The translations under genes and the position numbers were made by a program. From Clavibacter tessellarius (GTDB lineage Bacteria > Actinomycetota > Actinomycetes > Actinomycetales > Microbacteriaceae), in NCBI RefSeq assembly GCF_001618005.1, contig NZ_LQXA01000019.1:1-64000 (forward strand): a stretch of 64,000 nt of DNA. The letters are read 5' to 3'. Positions 25,069-33,661 of the stretch are shown one piece after another (the first letter of the stretch is position 1; each line of letters starts with the position of its first letter). The notes beneath the pieces were generated by a model. It ran no database searches. It was not told where the DNA came from and worked only from the letters and a program-made list of their open reading frames with translations.

Positions 25069-26168
25069 GAGACGAACTTCCAGAGCTCGCCCTCGCTCCG
25101 GATCCTCCTCTCAGGGAGGTCCGATTCGACGTAGGTGCCCTGAAGGAGCTCGAGGGCACGGTCGAGACTGATCTGCTCATCCCGGTACAGCCGCAACACA
25201 CCCTTCTCGTAGGCCGTGGGGAAACTCGTCCCCTCCATCTCCGAGGTGTCGTTCAAACCCCACTCCACGATGTCCGACTTGGTCGTCCGCACCCGCCGGA
25301 TCTCATCGACCTCTCCGGGAAGGCTCAATTCGCTGACTCGCCGGGCGAGCGTCGCCATGTCGACGTAGAAGGTGGACGCCGTGATGACCGACGCCTCGCG
25401 GAGCGAACGGAGTTCCAGCTGGCCCCGCCAGAACTCCGGAAAGGTTGAATTCGGCAGGAGCATCGCTCGCGCAAAACGGTCCAGCCGCGCCTCCGTGCCG
25501 CCGCCGTCGCTCACGCGCCAATCCACCGTGTAGTCGTCCTGCACGAGGTAGTGGCCGAGCTCGTGCGCAAGGGCCAGCCGCCGTCGACCGACCTTGTTGC
25601 TGCTGTTCACCAGACACACGCCTCCGCTCGAGAGCCGGATCATCCCGGCGTCCGCGGTATCCACGCCGAGTTCGCGAGAGAAGGCCCACAATCCGATGCC
25701 GCTGACCCTCTCGACGAGCCGTGTAGCCGGATCATCCGGCGCATATCCGATCAGCTCCCGAGCCTTTCCCGCCAAGGCCTCGGCCTCGTGGTCCGACTGT
25801 GGGAGCGGCCACACACGTTCCCTCGGGTCGCGCTCTGTCGAGTCAGACGGGCCCAGTGTCCGGATGAAGTCCACTTCGTCGGCGATGTCCGCCAGGGCCC
25901 TGTCAATCCGGGAATCGACTACCTCAAGTCCCTGGTGGGAACGGTGGGACACGATCGCGGGCAGCGGCTCCTCCAGCAGACGAGCCATCCTCATGCCCAG
26001 GACGTCGGCCACCGCGGCCAACTCGAGCGCAGTGACCTTGCGGATCCCCGCCTCGATCTTGTTGACGGCTGTCCTGTCGAGACCGATGGCACTCGCGACC
26101 TGCCCCTGGCTCAGCCCGGCGCGTTCCCGCTCGTCGTGGATTCGTCGTCCCAACCCCACTGCATCCAT
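25065..26168 (-). CDS. XRE HTH - ImmA/IrrE metallopeptidase, antitoxin-like
   Basis: 367 residues. The N-terminal XRE helix-turn-helix (about 6-62: GLSQGQVASAIGLDRTAVNK, IEAGIRKVT) is followed by a linker and an ImmA/IrrE-type zinc peptidase domain (DUF955) with LALAHELGHYLVQDD, HELGH at about 202-206. In such systems the HTH represses its own operon, and the protease cleaves a repressor or the protein itself. The downstream overlapping gene is a PIN-type toxin, so this is probably the antitoxin of a two-gene module. Start ATG 26168 chosen over GTG 26177 because a perfect inverted repeat abuts it. With the toxin broken, the gene may persist as a regulator. Confidence 0.85.
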   Translation of the reverse strand: MDAVGLGRRIHDERERAGLSQGQVASAIGLDRTAVNKIEAGIRKVTALELAAVADVLGMRMARLLEEPLPAIVSHRSHQGLEVVDSRIDRALADIADEVDFIRTLGPSDSTERDPRERVWPLPQSDHEAEALAGKARELIGYAPDDPATRLVERVSGIGLWAFSRELGVDTADAGMIRLSSGGVCLVNSSNKVGRRRLALAHELGHYLVQDDYTVDWRVSDGGGTEARLDRFARAMLLPNSTFPEFWRGQLELRSLREASVITASTFYVDMATLARRVSELSLPGEVDEIRRVRTTKSDIVEWGLNDTSEMEGTSFPTAYEKGVLRLYRDEQISLDRALELLQGTYVESDLPERRIRSEGELWKFVS

Positions 26169-26187
26169 GTGTGCCACTTTCGCACAC
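26169..26187 (-). promoter_or_regulatory. Autoregulatory operator of the antitoxin-like gene
   Basis: GTGTGC (26169-26174), 7 bases, GCACAC (26182-26187): a perfect inverted repeat touching the ATG at 26168. It is the likely site for repression by the XRE domain. Confidence 0.5.
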
Positions 26188-26257
26188 CTCAGATCTCACC
26201 GCGCTTCTCATTCCAGATCGCATCCAGTCGCAACCGAAGCGTCGCGATGCGCGGAGG

Positions 26258-26977
26258 CTACGGGCGCGCGGATCCTCCGAGGTGCCCGCCGAACGACCGG
26301 CGGCGCGCGTCGTCCACCGCGTCCTCGAAGCGGAGGGACGGGTCGCGGAGCATCGCGAGGGTGGCGAGCGCGTGGATCCGCACCCGGGCGTCCGCCGCCT
26401 TCCGCGACCGCTCGACCACCGGGAGCGCCAGACGGCCGACCGCGACGAACGCGCGCGTGAGGCTGTGCTGCATCTCCGCGGATCCGCGGCCCAGCTGCGA
26501 CGCCAGCTCGCGGAGGAGGAGCCCGGCGCCGGTGGGGTCGCGGTCGGCGTCGATCAGGCCGGACGCCGTGCGCCACGCGGTGCGGGCGACGTGCTCGTCC
26601 GGGTCCCGCAGCAGCTCCCGCCCGATCGCCGGCAGCGCGCGCCGGTCGCCGATCTTGGAGAGCGTGTGCAGCGCCTGGCTGCGCGCCTGCGGCACGGGCG
26701 ACGCGAGCTCGGCGACCAGCGGCGGGATCGTGAGCTCGCGGTCGTGGCGGATGAGCGCCCACGTGAGCATCTCGCGCACGTTGAGGTCGGGCTCGACGCG
26801 GCAGCGGTGGATCAGCCCCTCGACGAGCGCCGGATGCGGCCGGGTGCCCGCGCTGAGCGCGGCCCGGAGGCGTGCGGACGGGTCGGGGGCGCGGAGGGCG
26901 GCGGCGAGGCGGGCGGCGATGGCGTCGTCGTCGAGGCGATCCGAGGGTCCGGGCTCATCCCGCGCGGCATCGCTCAC
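26258..26977 (-). CDS. HEAT-repeat protein
   Basis: 239 residues, all helical, with repeated two-helix units: PPLVAELASPVPQARSQALH, TLSKIGDRRALPAIGRELLR, DPDEHVARTAWRTASGLI, and RVRIHALATLAMLRDPSLRF. This is the HEAT/PBS-lyase-like pattern, usually a protein-binding scaffold. No catalytic residues. The GTG start overlaps the stop of the upstream hydrolase (GTGA), so the two are translated together; the partner could be that hydrolase, but nothing proves it. Confidence 0.82.
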   Translation of the reverse strand: MSDAARDEPGPSDRLDDDAIAARLAAALRAPDPSARLRAALSAGTRPHPALVEGLIHRCRVEPDLNVREMLTWALIRHDRELTIPPLVAELASPVPQARSQALHTLSKIGDRRALPAIGRELLRDPDEHVARTAWRTASGLIDADRDPTGAGLLLRELASQLGRGSAEMQHSLTRAFVAVGRLALPVVERSRKAADARVRIHALATLAMLRDPSLRFEDAVDDARRRSFGGHLGGSARP

Positions 26978-27699
26978 AGCACGTCCCCGATCGCCGCGAG
27001 CACGCGAACCGGGTCCTCGAGCTGCATGTCGTGGTGGATCCCCGGCAGCCGCCGCACATCCCAGCCGGCGCCCTCGAGCTCGGCCGCGTACGCGTCGGGC
27101 AGCACCGAGGGCGCGTCGTCGGAGAGCACCACGGTGGACGGCACGGTCGGCGCGCTCACCGCGAGCGGATGGAAGGCCACGTCGCGGAAGACGCCGATCG
27201 CCATGCCGCGGTCGAAGCGCGCCTGGGCGGCGTCGAGTGACGCCCGCACGGCGGGGGCGTAGGCGGCGCGGATCCGGGCGGCGGCCCGGGCGCGCGGCAG
27301 CTGCGCGACGGCGAGGCCCACGAGCGGGGCGGCCCAGAACAGGCGGCCGCGGATCCCCGAGGTCGGCAGCGCGAGCCGGAACCCGGGGTCGAGGTACACG
27401 GCGCGCGCGGGCTCGAGGCGGGCGACGGCGCGCACCAGCACGGATCCGCCGAGCGAGTGCCCGATGACCGCGTCGAGCCCGCGCGGCAGCGACTCGGCGA
27501 CGTCGTCGGCCATCTCCTCGATGCCGTAAGACCCGGCCCGGTCGCTCGCCCCGTGCCCGCGGACGTCGACGGTCGTGACGGTGAACCGGCCGGTGGCCAC
27601 GAGCCGGTCGACGACGGGTCGCCAGGTCGCGCCGTCAGCCCCGAGGCCGTGCACGAGCCCGACGTGGCGCGCGCCGGTGGTGACGCGGTGCAGCTGCAT
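26974..27699 (-). CDS. Alpha/beta-fold hydrolase
   Basis: 241 residues. The oxyanion strand is VHGLGADGATW (16-26), the nucleophile Ser82 is in VIGHSLGGS, the acid is likely Asp in VVLSDDAPSVL, and His lies in LPGIHHDMQLEDP near the C-terminus. This is a standard serine hydrolase of the thioesterase/esterase type with a short cap. The substrate cannot be deduced. GGGAGGAG precedes the ATG at 27699. The open frame extends upstream, but that part lacks family sequence. Confidence 0.88.
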   Translation of the reverse strand: MQLHRVTTGARHVGLVHGLGADGATWRPVVDRLVATGRFTVTTVDVRGHGASDRAGSYGIEEMADDVAESLPRGLDAVIGHSLGGSVLVRAVARLEPARAVYLDPGFRLALPTSGIRGRLFWAAPLVGLAVAQLPRARAAARIRAAYAPAVRASLDAAQARFDRGMAIGVFRDVAFHPLAVSAPTVPSTVVLSDDAPSVLPDAYAAELEGAGWDVRRLPGIHHDMQLEDPVRVLAAIGDVL

Positions 27700-27847
27700 G
27701 GGTCCAGTCTCCTCCCGGTGGGCGTGGGGCGGCGGGCGACCCGGAAGTGTGGTCCCGCCGACACGGTCTGCGGTCGTCGGAAGCGACCCTTGCCTCTGGA
27801 GTGGCTTCCCACACGGTGCTGTTGTTGGATACCGTCGGGTCATCACG

Positions 27848-27887
27848 ATCAGCCCGCTCGCCTCACGGCTCGGGCTGATTTTCTTTT
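27848..27887 (+). terminator. Orphan intrinsic terminator, possible small RNA end
   Basis: ATCAGCCCG (27848-27856) pairs with CGGGCTGAT (27871-27879), followed by TTTTCTTTT (27879-27887). This is the only classical stem plus T-tract in the window. No plus-strand gene precedes it: 27700-27847 carries none and lies upstream of the minus-strand hydrolase gene. It may end a small RNA starting in that gap. Confidence 0.6.
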
Positions 27888-28334
27888 GCGCGTCGGAGGA
27901 GCGTGAAGAGCTACGACAAGGAGTGGTTGTCGCTCACGCAGCGGATCGCGCCCCTAGCTCTGGCGGATCCGACCTTTCAGACTGCGACTCCTACATGTAC
28001 TCGCATCGTCGTGTATGCTTTTGCCAACACCTCTTGAAGTAAGCGGGAGTCCGGTAAATAGGCCATAGAGGTCAGATAACCCCAGGACCAGCTTTGCTGT
28101 GAAGTGCGTATTAGTGCCCAGGTACGGATTCCGTCACCAGGCAGCTCGCGGAAAGACCGCGGGTTCACACTTCGGCGTCGTGAGACACAGCTGCGAACAC
28201 TCGAGTCCCCTACGACTTGAGAGCAACGTTCGTGGTTGCCCTCAGGACTCGCGGATCCGCAGCCGACTACGTCGCCAGACCAGTCATCAGAACCGGCGAA
28301 GGTCAGTAGGGAGTCCTCGCCAGTTGTTGGAGAC
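27888..28334. other. Poorly coding, lower-GC stretch
   Basis: No confident gene. A 44-codon frame starts with GTG at 27903 (GGAGGA only 2 bases upstream) and ends at 28037; it reads KSYDKEWLSLTQRIAPLA and may be a gene remnant. GC is below the backbone. No terminator, tRNA or mobile-element end is visible. Confidence 0.5.
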
Positions 28335-28544
28335 ATGGTGTTCGGCTTCGCTCTTCTCTCTGCGTCGATTTCGTCTGGATCGATCGCTCTCACGGTCCTC
28401 GTGGTAATTCTCGCTGTTCCCGTTTTCGTGGCGACTTTTGCCCGCGGCGAACGGCACGAGAACGCCATGAAAGTACTCAAGGTACTCACCAGAACGATGC
28501 GACGTAACTCTGACGAACCTCCGGTGGAGCGAGATCCTGGCTGA
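28335..28544 (+). CDS. Small predicted membrane protein
   Basis: 69 residues from ATG 28335: a hydrophobic helix (about 3-33, ALTVLVVILAVPVFVATFAR) followed by a basic amphipathic tail ERHENAMKVLKVLTRTMRR and a charged end. Helix plus basic tail is common for small inner-membrane proteins. GGAG lies close before the ATG, and the frame is open farther upstream without family-like sequence. Lower-GC context. Function unknown, and the gene call is tentative. Confidence 0.45.
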   Translation: MVFGFALLSASISSGSIALTVLVVILAVPVFVATFARGERHENAMKVLKVLTRTMRRNSDEPPVERDPG

Positions 28545-28579
28545 CTTCTGTCACTCGGGGACTCGAGCACGCTATGCGG

Positions 28580-28615
28580 GACGGCCCCGCGTCCGAATCC
28601 GGATGCGGGGCCGTC
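28580..28615. terminator. Terminator between convergent genes
   Basis: GACGGCCCCGC (28580-28590) pairs perfectly with GCGGGGCCGTC (28605-28615); an inner TCCG/CGGA pair shortens the loop. It lies 17 bases past the stop of the minus-strand oxidoreductase gene. Confidence 0.8.
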
Positions 28616-28631
28616 GCGAGCGGACGCGGCG

Positions 28632-29741
28632 CTACAGCGTCGCCGCCGCCGGGTCCCAGTCCTCGGCGAGCGGCGTCGGCTTCGTGACGCTCGACGCGAC
28701 CTGCACGACCTCGCGGCTCTCGGCCGCGTCGCGGATCGCGAGCAGCACGTCGAGCACGTGGGCCGCGACCTCGCCGGATGCGCGCACCGGGTCGCCGCCG
28801 CGGATGCTGCGCGCGAGGTCCAGCACGCCGGAGCCCCGGCCGTACGTGGATCCGGAAGCCGTCAGCGTCTCCGGCTCCTCCTGCCCGAAGCGCCACAGCT
28901 GGCTGTCGCCCTCGAACGTGTTCGGGTCGGGGAGCACGATGGTGCCCTCGCTGCCGGAGATCTCGACGAAGCCCATGCGCGGCAGCGCGTTCTGGAAGCT
29001 GAACGTGGACTGCGCCGACTGCCCGCCCGCGAACGAGATGAGCGCCGCGTGGTGCGTGGGCACCTCCACCGGGAAGTCGGTGCCGGCGCGGGGTCCGCTG
29101 CCGATGGTGCGCGTGGTGCGCGAGGTCGAGGAGACCGCGCTCACCGTCTCCGCCGCGCCGAACGCGTGCACGAGCGTGGTGACGTAGTACGGGCCCATGT
29201 CGAACAGGGGCCCGGCGCCGTGCGCGAACAGGAACTCGGGGTTCGGGTGCCAGGCGTCGGGGCCGGGCACGTGGAACAGCGTCGTCGCGGTGAGCGGCTC
29301 GCCGATGTCGCCGCGGGCGATGGCGCGCATGGCCGACTGGATCCCCGCGCCGAGCACGGTGTCGGGCGCGCACGCGACCTGCACGCCGGCCGCGCGGGCC
29401 GCCTCCAGCAGGTCCTGGCCGGATGCGTGATCCAGCGCCAGCGGCTTCTCGCTCCACACGTGCTTGCCGGCGGCGACGATCCACCGGCCGACCTCGGCGT
29501 GCGTGGCGGGCAGCGTGAGGTTCACGACGATCTCGATCTCGTCCATGGCCAGGAGCTCGTCGACCGTGCCGTGGTGCGGCACGCCGTGCTCCTCGGCGCG
29601 CGAACGGGCGCGGTCGAGGTCGATGTCGGCGACGAACAGGACCTCGAGGTCCGGCATCGCCGTCATGTTCTCCAGGTAGGTGCCCGAGATGACGCCCGCG
29701 CCGATGACGCCGACGCCGACGCGGCCGGTGCCGCCGGTCAC
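28632..29741 (-). CDS. Gfo/Idh/MocA-family oxidoreductase
   Basis: 369 residues. N-terminal Rossmann domain with GVGVIGAGVISGTYLENM, and the family motif EKPLALD (about residue 100), whose Lys takes part in catalysis. The C-terminal domain carries GPLFDMGPYYVTTLVHAFG, the substrate-binding region of sugar dehydrogenases and oxidoreductases. It likely oxidises or reduces a sugar or inositol with NAD(P). The GTG start overlaps the stop of the sugar isomerase-like gene (GTGA), so the two form a carbohydrate catabolic pair; the exact sugar is unknown. A strong terminator follows. Confidence 0.9.
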   Translation of the reverse strand: MTGGTGRVGVGVIGAGVISGTYLENMTAMPDLEVLFVADIDLDRARSRAEEHGVPHHGTVDELLAMDEIEIVVNLTLPATHAEVGRWIVAAGKHVWSEKPLALDHASGQDLLEAARAAGVQVACAPDTVLGAGIQSAMRAIARGDIGEPLTATTLFHVPGPDAWHPNPEFLFAHGAGPLFDMGPYYVTTLVHAFGAAETVSAVSSTSRTTRTIGSGPRAGTDFPVEVPTHHAALISFAGGQSAQSTFSFQNALPRMGFVEISGSEGTIVLPDPNTFEGDSQLWRFGQEEPETLTASGSTYGRGSGVLDLARSIRGGDPVRASGEVAAHVLDVLLAIRDAAESREVVQVASSVTKPTPLAEDWDPAAATL

Positions 29742-30544
29742 TTGTCGTTCTCCTGCAGCCAGGCGAGCGATGCCGCGATGCCGTCGAACACGTCGCCGGC
29801 GTAGTCGTCGAACTCGACGACGCGCAGCGCGTGCGGGGCGGCCGCGAGCACGGCGGCGACGTCGACGTCGCCCCGGCCGGCGGGCTCCTGCATCTTGAAG
29901 GCCTGCGCGAGCTCCGGCGGCACGACGAGCGCGGACTCGGCGCTCGGCAGCACCTTCGCGATGGCGTCGGAGATCTTGCCGTCCTTCACGTGCAGGAACC
30001 GCACGCGGTCGCCGAGCTGCTTCAGCAGGGCGGGCGTGTCCATGCCGCCGACGGTCGACCAGAACGCGTCGAGCTCGAGCACGACGTCCGCGTTCAGGCG
30101 CTCCACGAAGAGCTCGTAGATGGGGCGCCCGTCGACCTTGTTCGCGAACTCCCACTGGTGGTTGTGGTACCCGAAGGCGAGGCCGCGCGCGGCGGCCTGC
30201 ACCTGCAGCTCGTTGACGCGGTCGGCGATCTTGTGCGCGTCGTCGGCGGTCTGCCAGCGCTCGCTGGGGATGAACGGGTCGATGACCGTCTGGATCCCGA
30301 GGGTCGCGGCGGCGTCGAAGGTGCGGGCGGCCTGGTCGTCGTCGCCGTCGATGACGGGCGCGTGGCCGGAGGGGGCGGTGACACCGGACGCGGCGAAGGC
30401 GGCGGCGAACTCGTCGGCGCGCTCGACGAACGCGTACGGCTCGACCTGCGTGTAGCCGATCTCGGCGACGCGGGCGACGGCGCCCTGCAGGTCGGCGGAG
30501 ACGGCGTCGCGGACCGTGTAGAGCTGGACGGAGGGGGCGGACAT
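29738..30544 (-). CDS. Sugar phosphate isomerase/epimerase (AP endonuclease 2 fold)
   Basis: 268 residues of the xylose isomerase-like TIM barrel. It begins with SVQLYTVRDAVSADLQGAV, the usual opening of this family, and has metal-binding segments FGYHNHQWEF, VVLELDAFW, VRFLHVKDGK and RVVEFDDYAGD supplying His, Glu and Asp ligands. It probably isomerises a keto-sugar made or used by the overlapping Gfo/Idh/MocA enzyme. AAAGGAG precedes the ATG at 30544. It is the first gene of the pair. About 240 bases separate it from the divergent VOC gene. Confidence 0.88.
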   Translation of the reverse strand: MSAPSVQLYTVRDAVSADLQGAVARVAEIGYTQVEPYAFVERADEFAAAFAASGVTAPSGHAPVIDGDDDQAARTFDAAATLGIQTVIDPFIPSERWQTADDAHKIADRVNELQVQAAARGLAFGYHNHQWEFANKVDGRPIYELFVERLNADVVLELDAFWSTVGGMDTPALLKQLGDRVRFLHVKDGKISDAIAKVLPSAESALVVPPELAQAFKMQEPAGRGDVDVAAVLAAAPHALRVVEFDDYAGDVFDGIAASLAWLQENDK

Positions 30545-30781
30545 GGTCGCTCCTTTCAGGAGGGTGACTGGTGGCCCGACGGCCTCGCACGCTCCTGCCG
30601 TCGTCTGGACGGCTGAGCCACGATGCCCGCTGGGTGTCCGGCGCGGGAGACGCGCCGTGCCGTCAAACCTACCGGTGGTCGGGGTCTGAAGCCCAGAGGG
30701 GCGGGCGGTGGATCCCGGTCGCTGTGACGCCCCGGTGCCAGGGTGGACGCACCCGCTCGACGACGAGAGAAGGAGCAGCCC

Positions 30782-31171
30782 ATGAGGATCCGGCAGACGA
30801 TCGTGGTGCTCGACGCACCGGACCTGGCCGTGGAGAGCGCCTTCTGGGCCGGGCTCCTCGACGGCGAGGTGCACGTGGGCGGGGACTGGCACTACGTGTC
30901 CTTCGACGCCGGCTGGCAGATCGGGATCCAGCCCGCGCCCGACTTCGTGCCGCCCGAGTGGCCGGGCGAGGGTCCCCGCCAGCAGCAGCAGATCCACCTC
31001 GACTTCTACGTCGACGACCTCGACGCGGGCCGCGAGCGCGTGCTCGCCCTCGGCGGCCGCCTGCTCCAGCCGGCCGCGGACCCGACGGCGCCCGACCGCT
31101 TCGACGTGTACGCGGATCCGGCCGGGCACCCGTTCTGCCTGTGCGCGTCGGGCGGGGACGCCGGAGACTAG
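30782..31171 (+). CDS. VOC-family (glyoxalase-like) protein
   Basis: 129 residues with the paired beta-alpha-beta modules of the vicinal oxygen chelate fold: IVVLDAPDLAVESAFWAGLL, HLDFYVDDLDAGRERVLALG, and the closing DVYADPAGHPFCLC. Potential metal ligands include His in HLDF and in the last strand. Proteins of this size commonly bind or modify small metabolites or antibiotics; the role is unknown. AAGGAG precedes the ATG. Its stop shares CTAG with the convergent last gene of the cluster at 31168-38409. A decayed second copy lies at the far side of that cluster. Confidence 0.85.
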   Translation: MRIRQTIVVLDAPDLAVESAFWAGLLDGEVHVGGDWHYVSFDAGWQIGIQPAPDFVPPEWPGEGPRQQQQIHLDFYVDDLDAGRERVLALGGRLLQPAADPTAPDRFDVYADPAGHPFCLCASGGDAGD

Positions 31172-31911
31172 GGCCGCCGCCGCGGGGCTCCGCGCGCAGC
31201 GTCGACGAACGCCGCGAGGAGCCCCGACGACGATGCGTCCGCCTCCGGATGCCACTGCACCCCGACCACGAATCCGTCTTCCCGCGGTCTCTCGACGGCC
31301 TCGACCAGGCCATCGGCCGTGGTCGCGGTGACCCGGAGCCCGGGGCCGGTGGTCGCGATCGACTGGTGGTGGTGGCAGCGCACCCGCGCCTCCGGCCCGA
31401 GAGCCTCGTGGACGCGCGATCCCGGTGCGAGGGAGATGCGCGTGCTGCCGAGCACGCCGGGTGCCACCAGGTGCTCGTCGCCCCCGGCGTCCCGCTCGAT
31501 GTGCTGGTGCAGCGTGCCCCCGCCCGCGACGGCGAGCAGCTGGGCTCCGCGGCAGACGGCGAGGACCGGGAGCCGTCGCCGGAGGGCAGCCGCGACGAGG
31601 TGCAGCTCGGCGTCGTCCCGTCGCCGCTCCGGCTCGCCGGTCCGGGGATCCGCTGCGGCCCCGTATCGTGCGGGGTCGATGTCGGGCCCGCCCGTGAGGA
31701 GGAGCCCGTCGAGCCGACGCACGAGGTCGTCGGCGGATCCCTCCCCCGGCGCGAGCGGCACCAGGACCGGCAGGCCGCCGTGCCGCGCGACGCCGTCGGC
31801 ATACCGCGCGTCGGCGACGTCGGCGACCAGGTCCCACGCTCCGAAGGCGGCCCGCTGCCGGCCGACCACCACGCCCACGAGCGGCGGGCGGCCGGCCGTC
31901 CCGGACGTCAC
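31168..31911 (-). CDS. Class I glutamine amidotransferase-like hydrolase (peptidase C26)
   Basis: 247 residues, with the triad Cys120 (LAVCRGAQ), His221 and Glu223 (VQWHPEAD). TGGPDIDPARYG is typical of the PuuD/peptidase C26 branch, which cleaves gamma-glutamyl amides. It is the last of seven coupled genes; the GTG start overlaps the previous stop. In a cluster with two ATP-grasp ligases it may remove a gamma-glutamyl protecting or carrier group, or supply ammonia. There is no gap to the convergent VOC gene (stops share CTAG). Confidence 0.88.
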   Translation of the reverse strand: MTSGTAGRPPLVGVVVGRQRAAFGAWDLVADVADARYADGVARHGGLPVLVPLAPGEGSADDLVRRLDGLLLTGGPDIDPARYGAAADPRTGEPERRRDDAELHLVAAALRRRLPVLAVCRGAQLLAVAGGGTLHQHIERDAGGDEHLVAPGVLGSTRISLAPGSRVHEALGPEARVRCHHHQSIATTGPGLRVTATTADGLVEAVERPREDGFVVGVQWHPEADASSSGLLAAFVDAARGAPRRRP

Positions 31912-32867
31912 AGGGGCGTGCGCGTCGCGTAGAGGCACTTCATGGCGTACAGGTCCTCGGCGCTCCACGTCGCGGTGTCCGCGAGGTCGCGGAGGCGGGC
32001 GGGCGTGAGCGGGACGAGTCGTCCCCGGGTGCGTCGGAAGCCCCGGAGCTCGTACACCGCCATCCCCGACGAGACGACGCCGTCGAGGACCTCCTCCAGC
32101 GTGCAGTCCACGAGGTAGTCGGGCGTGTGCAGCTCGAGGAGCAGGTGGTCGGCCCTCCGCAGCACCTCCGGCATGCCGCGCAGCGCCGGCCCCTCTCCCC
32201 CGTGCACGTCCATCTTGATGACGGAGGGCCAGAACCCGTGCTCCTCCGCCCACGCGTCGAACGTCGTGGCGGGCACGCGGTGGCTGGCGTCCGCGACGGC
32301 CGGGGGTCGGCGTCGCTCGCGCAGCGTCTCGCCCAGGATCGACCGGGCGGAGTGGCGCGGGCCGTCGCCCTCGCTCGACAGGAGGACGTGGTCCTCCGCC
32401 GACGCACGGCCGCTGGCGCGGCGGACGAGCGAGCCCCGCACCGCCCCGACGTAGTCGCGGCGCCACGGCGTGAAGCCGTCCTCCGGCTCGACCGTGCGCC
32501 CGTGGAAGTCGAGCGTGCCGATCCGGTCGCTCAGGGCCACCTGCGCGATCTCGAACGAGGATCCCGTCCGCCGCCGGTTGCGTTCCAGGACCTCGACGTG
32601 CACGGGCTCGGGTTCGAACGCGACGACCCGGGTGGCGGGGCTGTGCCGGGCCGCCCAGCAGGAGAAGAAGCCGTAGAGGGCGCCGACGTCGGCGAAGGAC
32701 GCGCTCCCCGCCCGCAGCGCCTCGTCGATCAGCGCCGCGACCAGGGGCTCGTAGGGCTGGCCCGGGATGGCATCGCGCGCGATGCTCCCGGTCGGGTCCT
32801 CGAACGGGAACGTCGTCCCGCGGACGGTGTAGTGGGTGATCGTGCGGCCCGGTGTCGTGGAGGTCAT
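31908..32867 (-). CDS. FkbM-family methyltransferase
   Basis: 319 residues. SAM-binding motif I is SFADVGALYGFFSCWAARH, with the acidic residue of motif II in RVVAFEPEP, then SFEIAQVALSDRIGTLDF. The later VIKMDVHGGEGPALRGM and DHLLLELHTPD are FkbM signatures. It likely methylates a hydroxyl or similar group of the cluster product. The central part (about 130-190) is longer and more Arg-rich than usual. Start ATG at 32867 shares one base with the previous stop (TGATG). Sixth of seven genes in the cluster. Confidence 0.87.
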   Translation of the reverse strand: MTSTTPGRTITHYTVRGTTFPFEDPTGSIARDAIPGQPYEPLVAALIDEALRAGSASFADVGALYGFFSCWAARHSPATRVVAFEPEPVHVEVLERNRRRTGSSFEIAQVALSDRIGTLDFHGRTVEPEDGFTPWRRDYVGAVRGSLVRRASGRASAEDHVLLSSEGDGPRHSARSILGETLRERRRPPAVADASHRVPATTFDAWAEEHGFWPSVIKMDVHGGEGPALRGMPEVLRRADHLLLELHTPDYLVDCTLEEVLDGVVSSGMAVYELRGFRRTRGRLVPLTPARLRDLADTATWSAEDLYAMKCLYATRTPL

Positions 32868-33661
32868 CAGGCGATCGCCAGGTAGCCCTCGAAGCACAGG
32901 TACTTCTGGATCGTCACGACGCTGCTGAAGCCCGCCTCGCGCAGGTCGGACAGGTTGCGCTCGGACGGAACCGGAGCCATGACCGACCGGAGGCTGCGAG
33001 CCTTGTTGTAGATGTCGTCGGTGTCGAAGCCGTTGAGGATCTTGTGCTCCTGGTACAGCTGGCCGATGATGTCCTGCGTCCGCGCGTCGGGCGCCAGGAC
33101 CTTCTCGAACAGCAGCAGCGCGCCGCCGGCCTCGAGCCCCTCGCGGATCCGACGCAGCACGGCCAGCCGCCGACCCGGGGCGGCGAACTGCAGCGTGTAG
33201 TACATGATGACCGCGCCGGCGCCCGAGTAGTCGATGGTCTCGGCGTCGCCCTGCGTGATGTGCACGTTGTCGAGGTCCGCGCAGCGGTGCCGGGCCGCGC
33301 GCACCATGTCGGCCTCGATGTCGTAGCCGATCAGCTGCAGGCCGCGGCTGGTCGGCTTGTCCGCGAGCCGGTGCAGCAGCGTGCCCGTGGAGCACCCCAC
33401 GTCGATGATGCGGACGCCGGGACGCGAGAAGAACTCGACGGCATGGTCGATGAGGAGGTGCCCCTCCCCGTAGAGCGGCACCGAGCGGTTGACGTGCGCG
33501 TCGAACTGCTCGTGCGTCTTCCCGCCGAAGCTCCATCGGGTGTCGGTGGCGACGATCCCGTCCCCGACGGCGATGTCGGCGGCGTCGTGCGCGGCGGGGA
33601 CGTCCGCGACGGCGACGTCCCCGTCGTCCAAGAGCTGCTCTCCGGGGTGCGATGCGATCAT
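32867..33661 (-). CDS. CmoA-like SAM-dependent methyltransferase
   Basis: 264 residues. RWSFGGKTHEQFDAHVNRSV and PLYGEGHLLI resemble the opening of CmoA (carboxy-SAM synthase) and related methyltransferases. Motif I is IIDVGCSTGTLLHRLA, followed by IGYDIEADMV and IMYYTLQFAAP. CmoA makes carboxy-S-adenosylmethionine for tRNA modification, but this copy lies inside a biosynthetic operon, so transfer of methyl or carboxymethyl to the product is more likely. The deciding residues cannot be settled by eye. ATG overlaps the MFS stop by four bases. Confidence 0.83.
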   Translation of the reverse strand: MIASHPGEQLLDDGDVAVADVPAAHDAADIAVGDGIVATDTRWSFGGKTHEQFDAHVNRSVPLYGEGHLLIDHAVEFFSRPGVRIIDVGCSTGTLLHRLADKPTSRGLQLIGYDIEADMVRAARHRCADLDNVHITQGDAETIDYSGAGAVIMYYTLQFAAPGRRLAVLRRIREGLEAGGALLLFEKVLAPDARTQDIIGQLYQEHKILNGFDTDDIYNKARSLRSVMAPVPSERNLSDLREAGFSSVVTIQKYLCFEGYLAIA

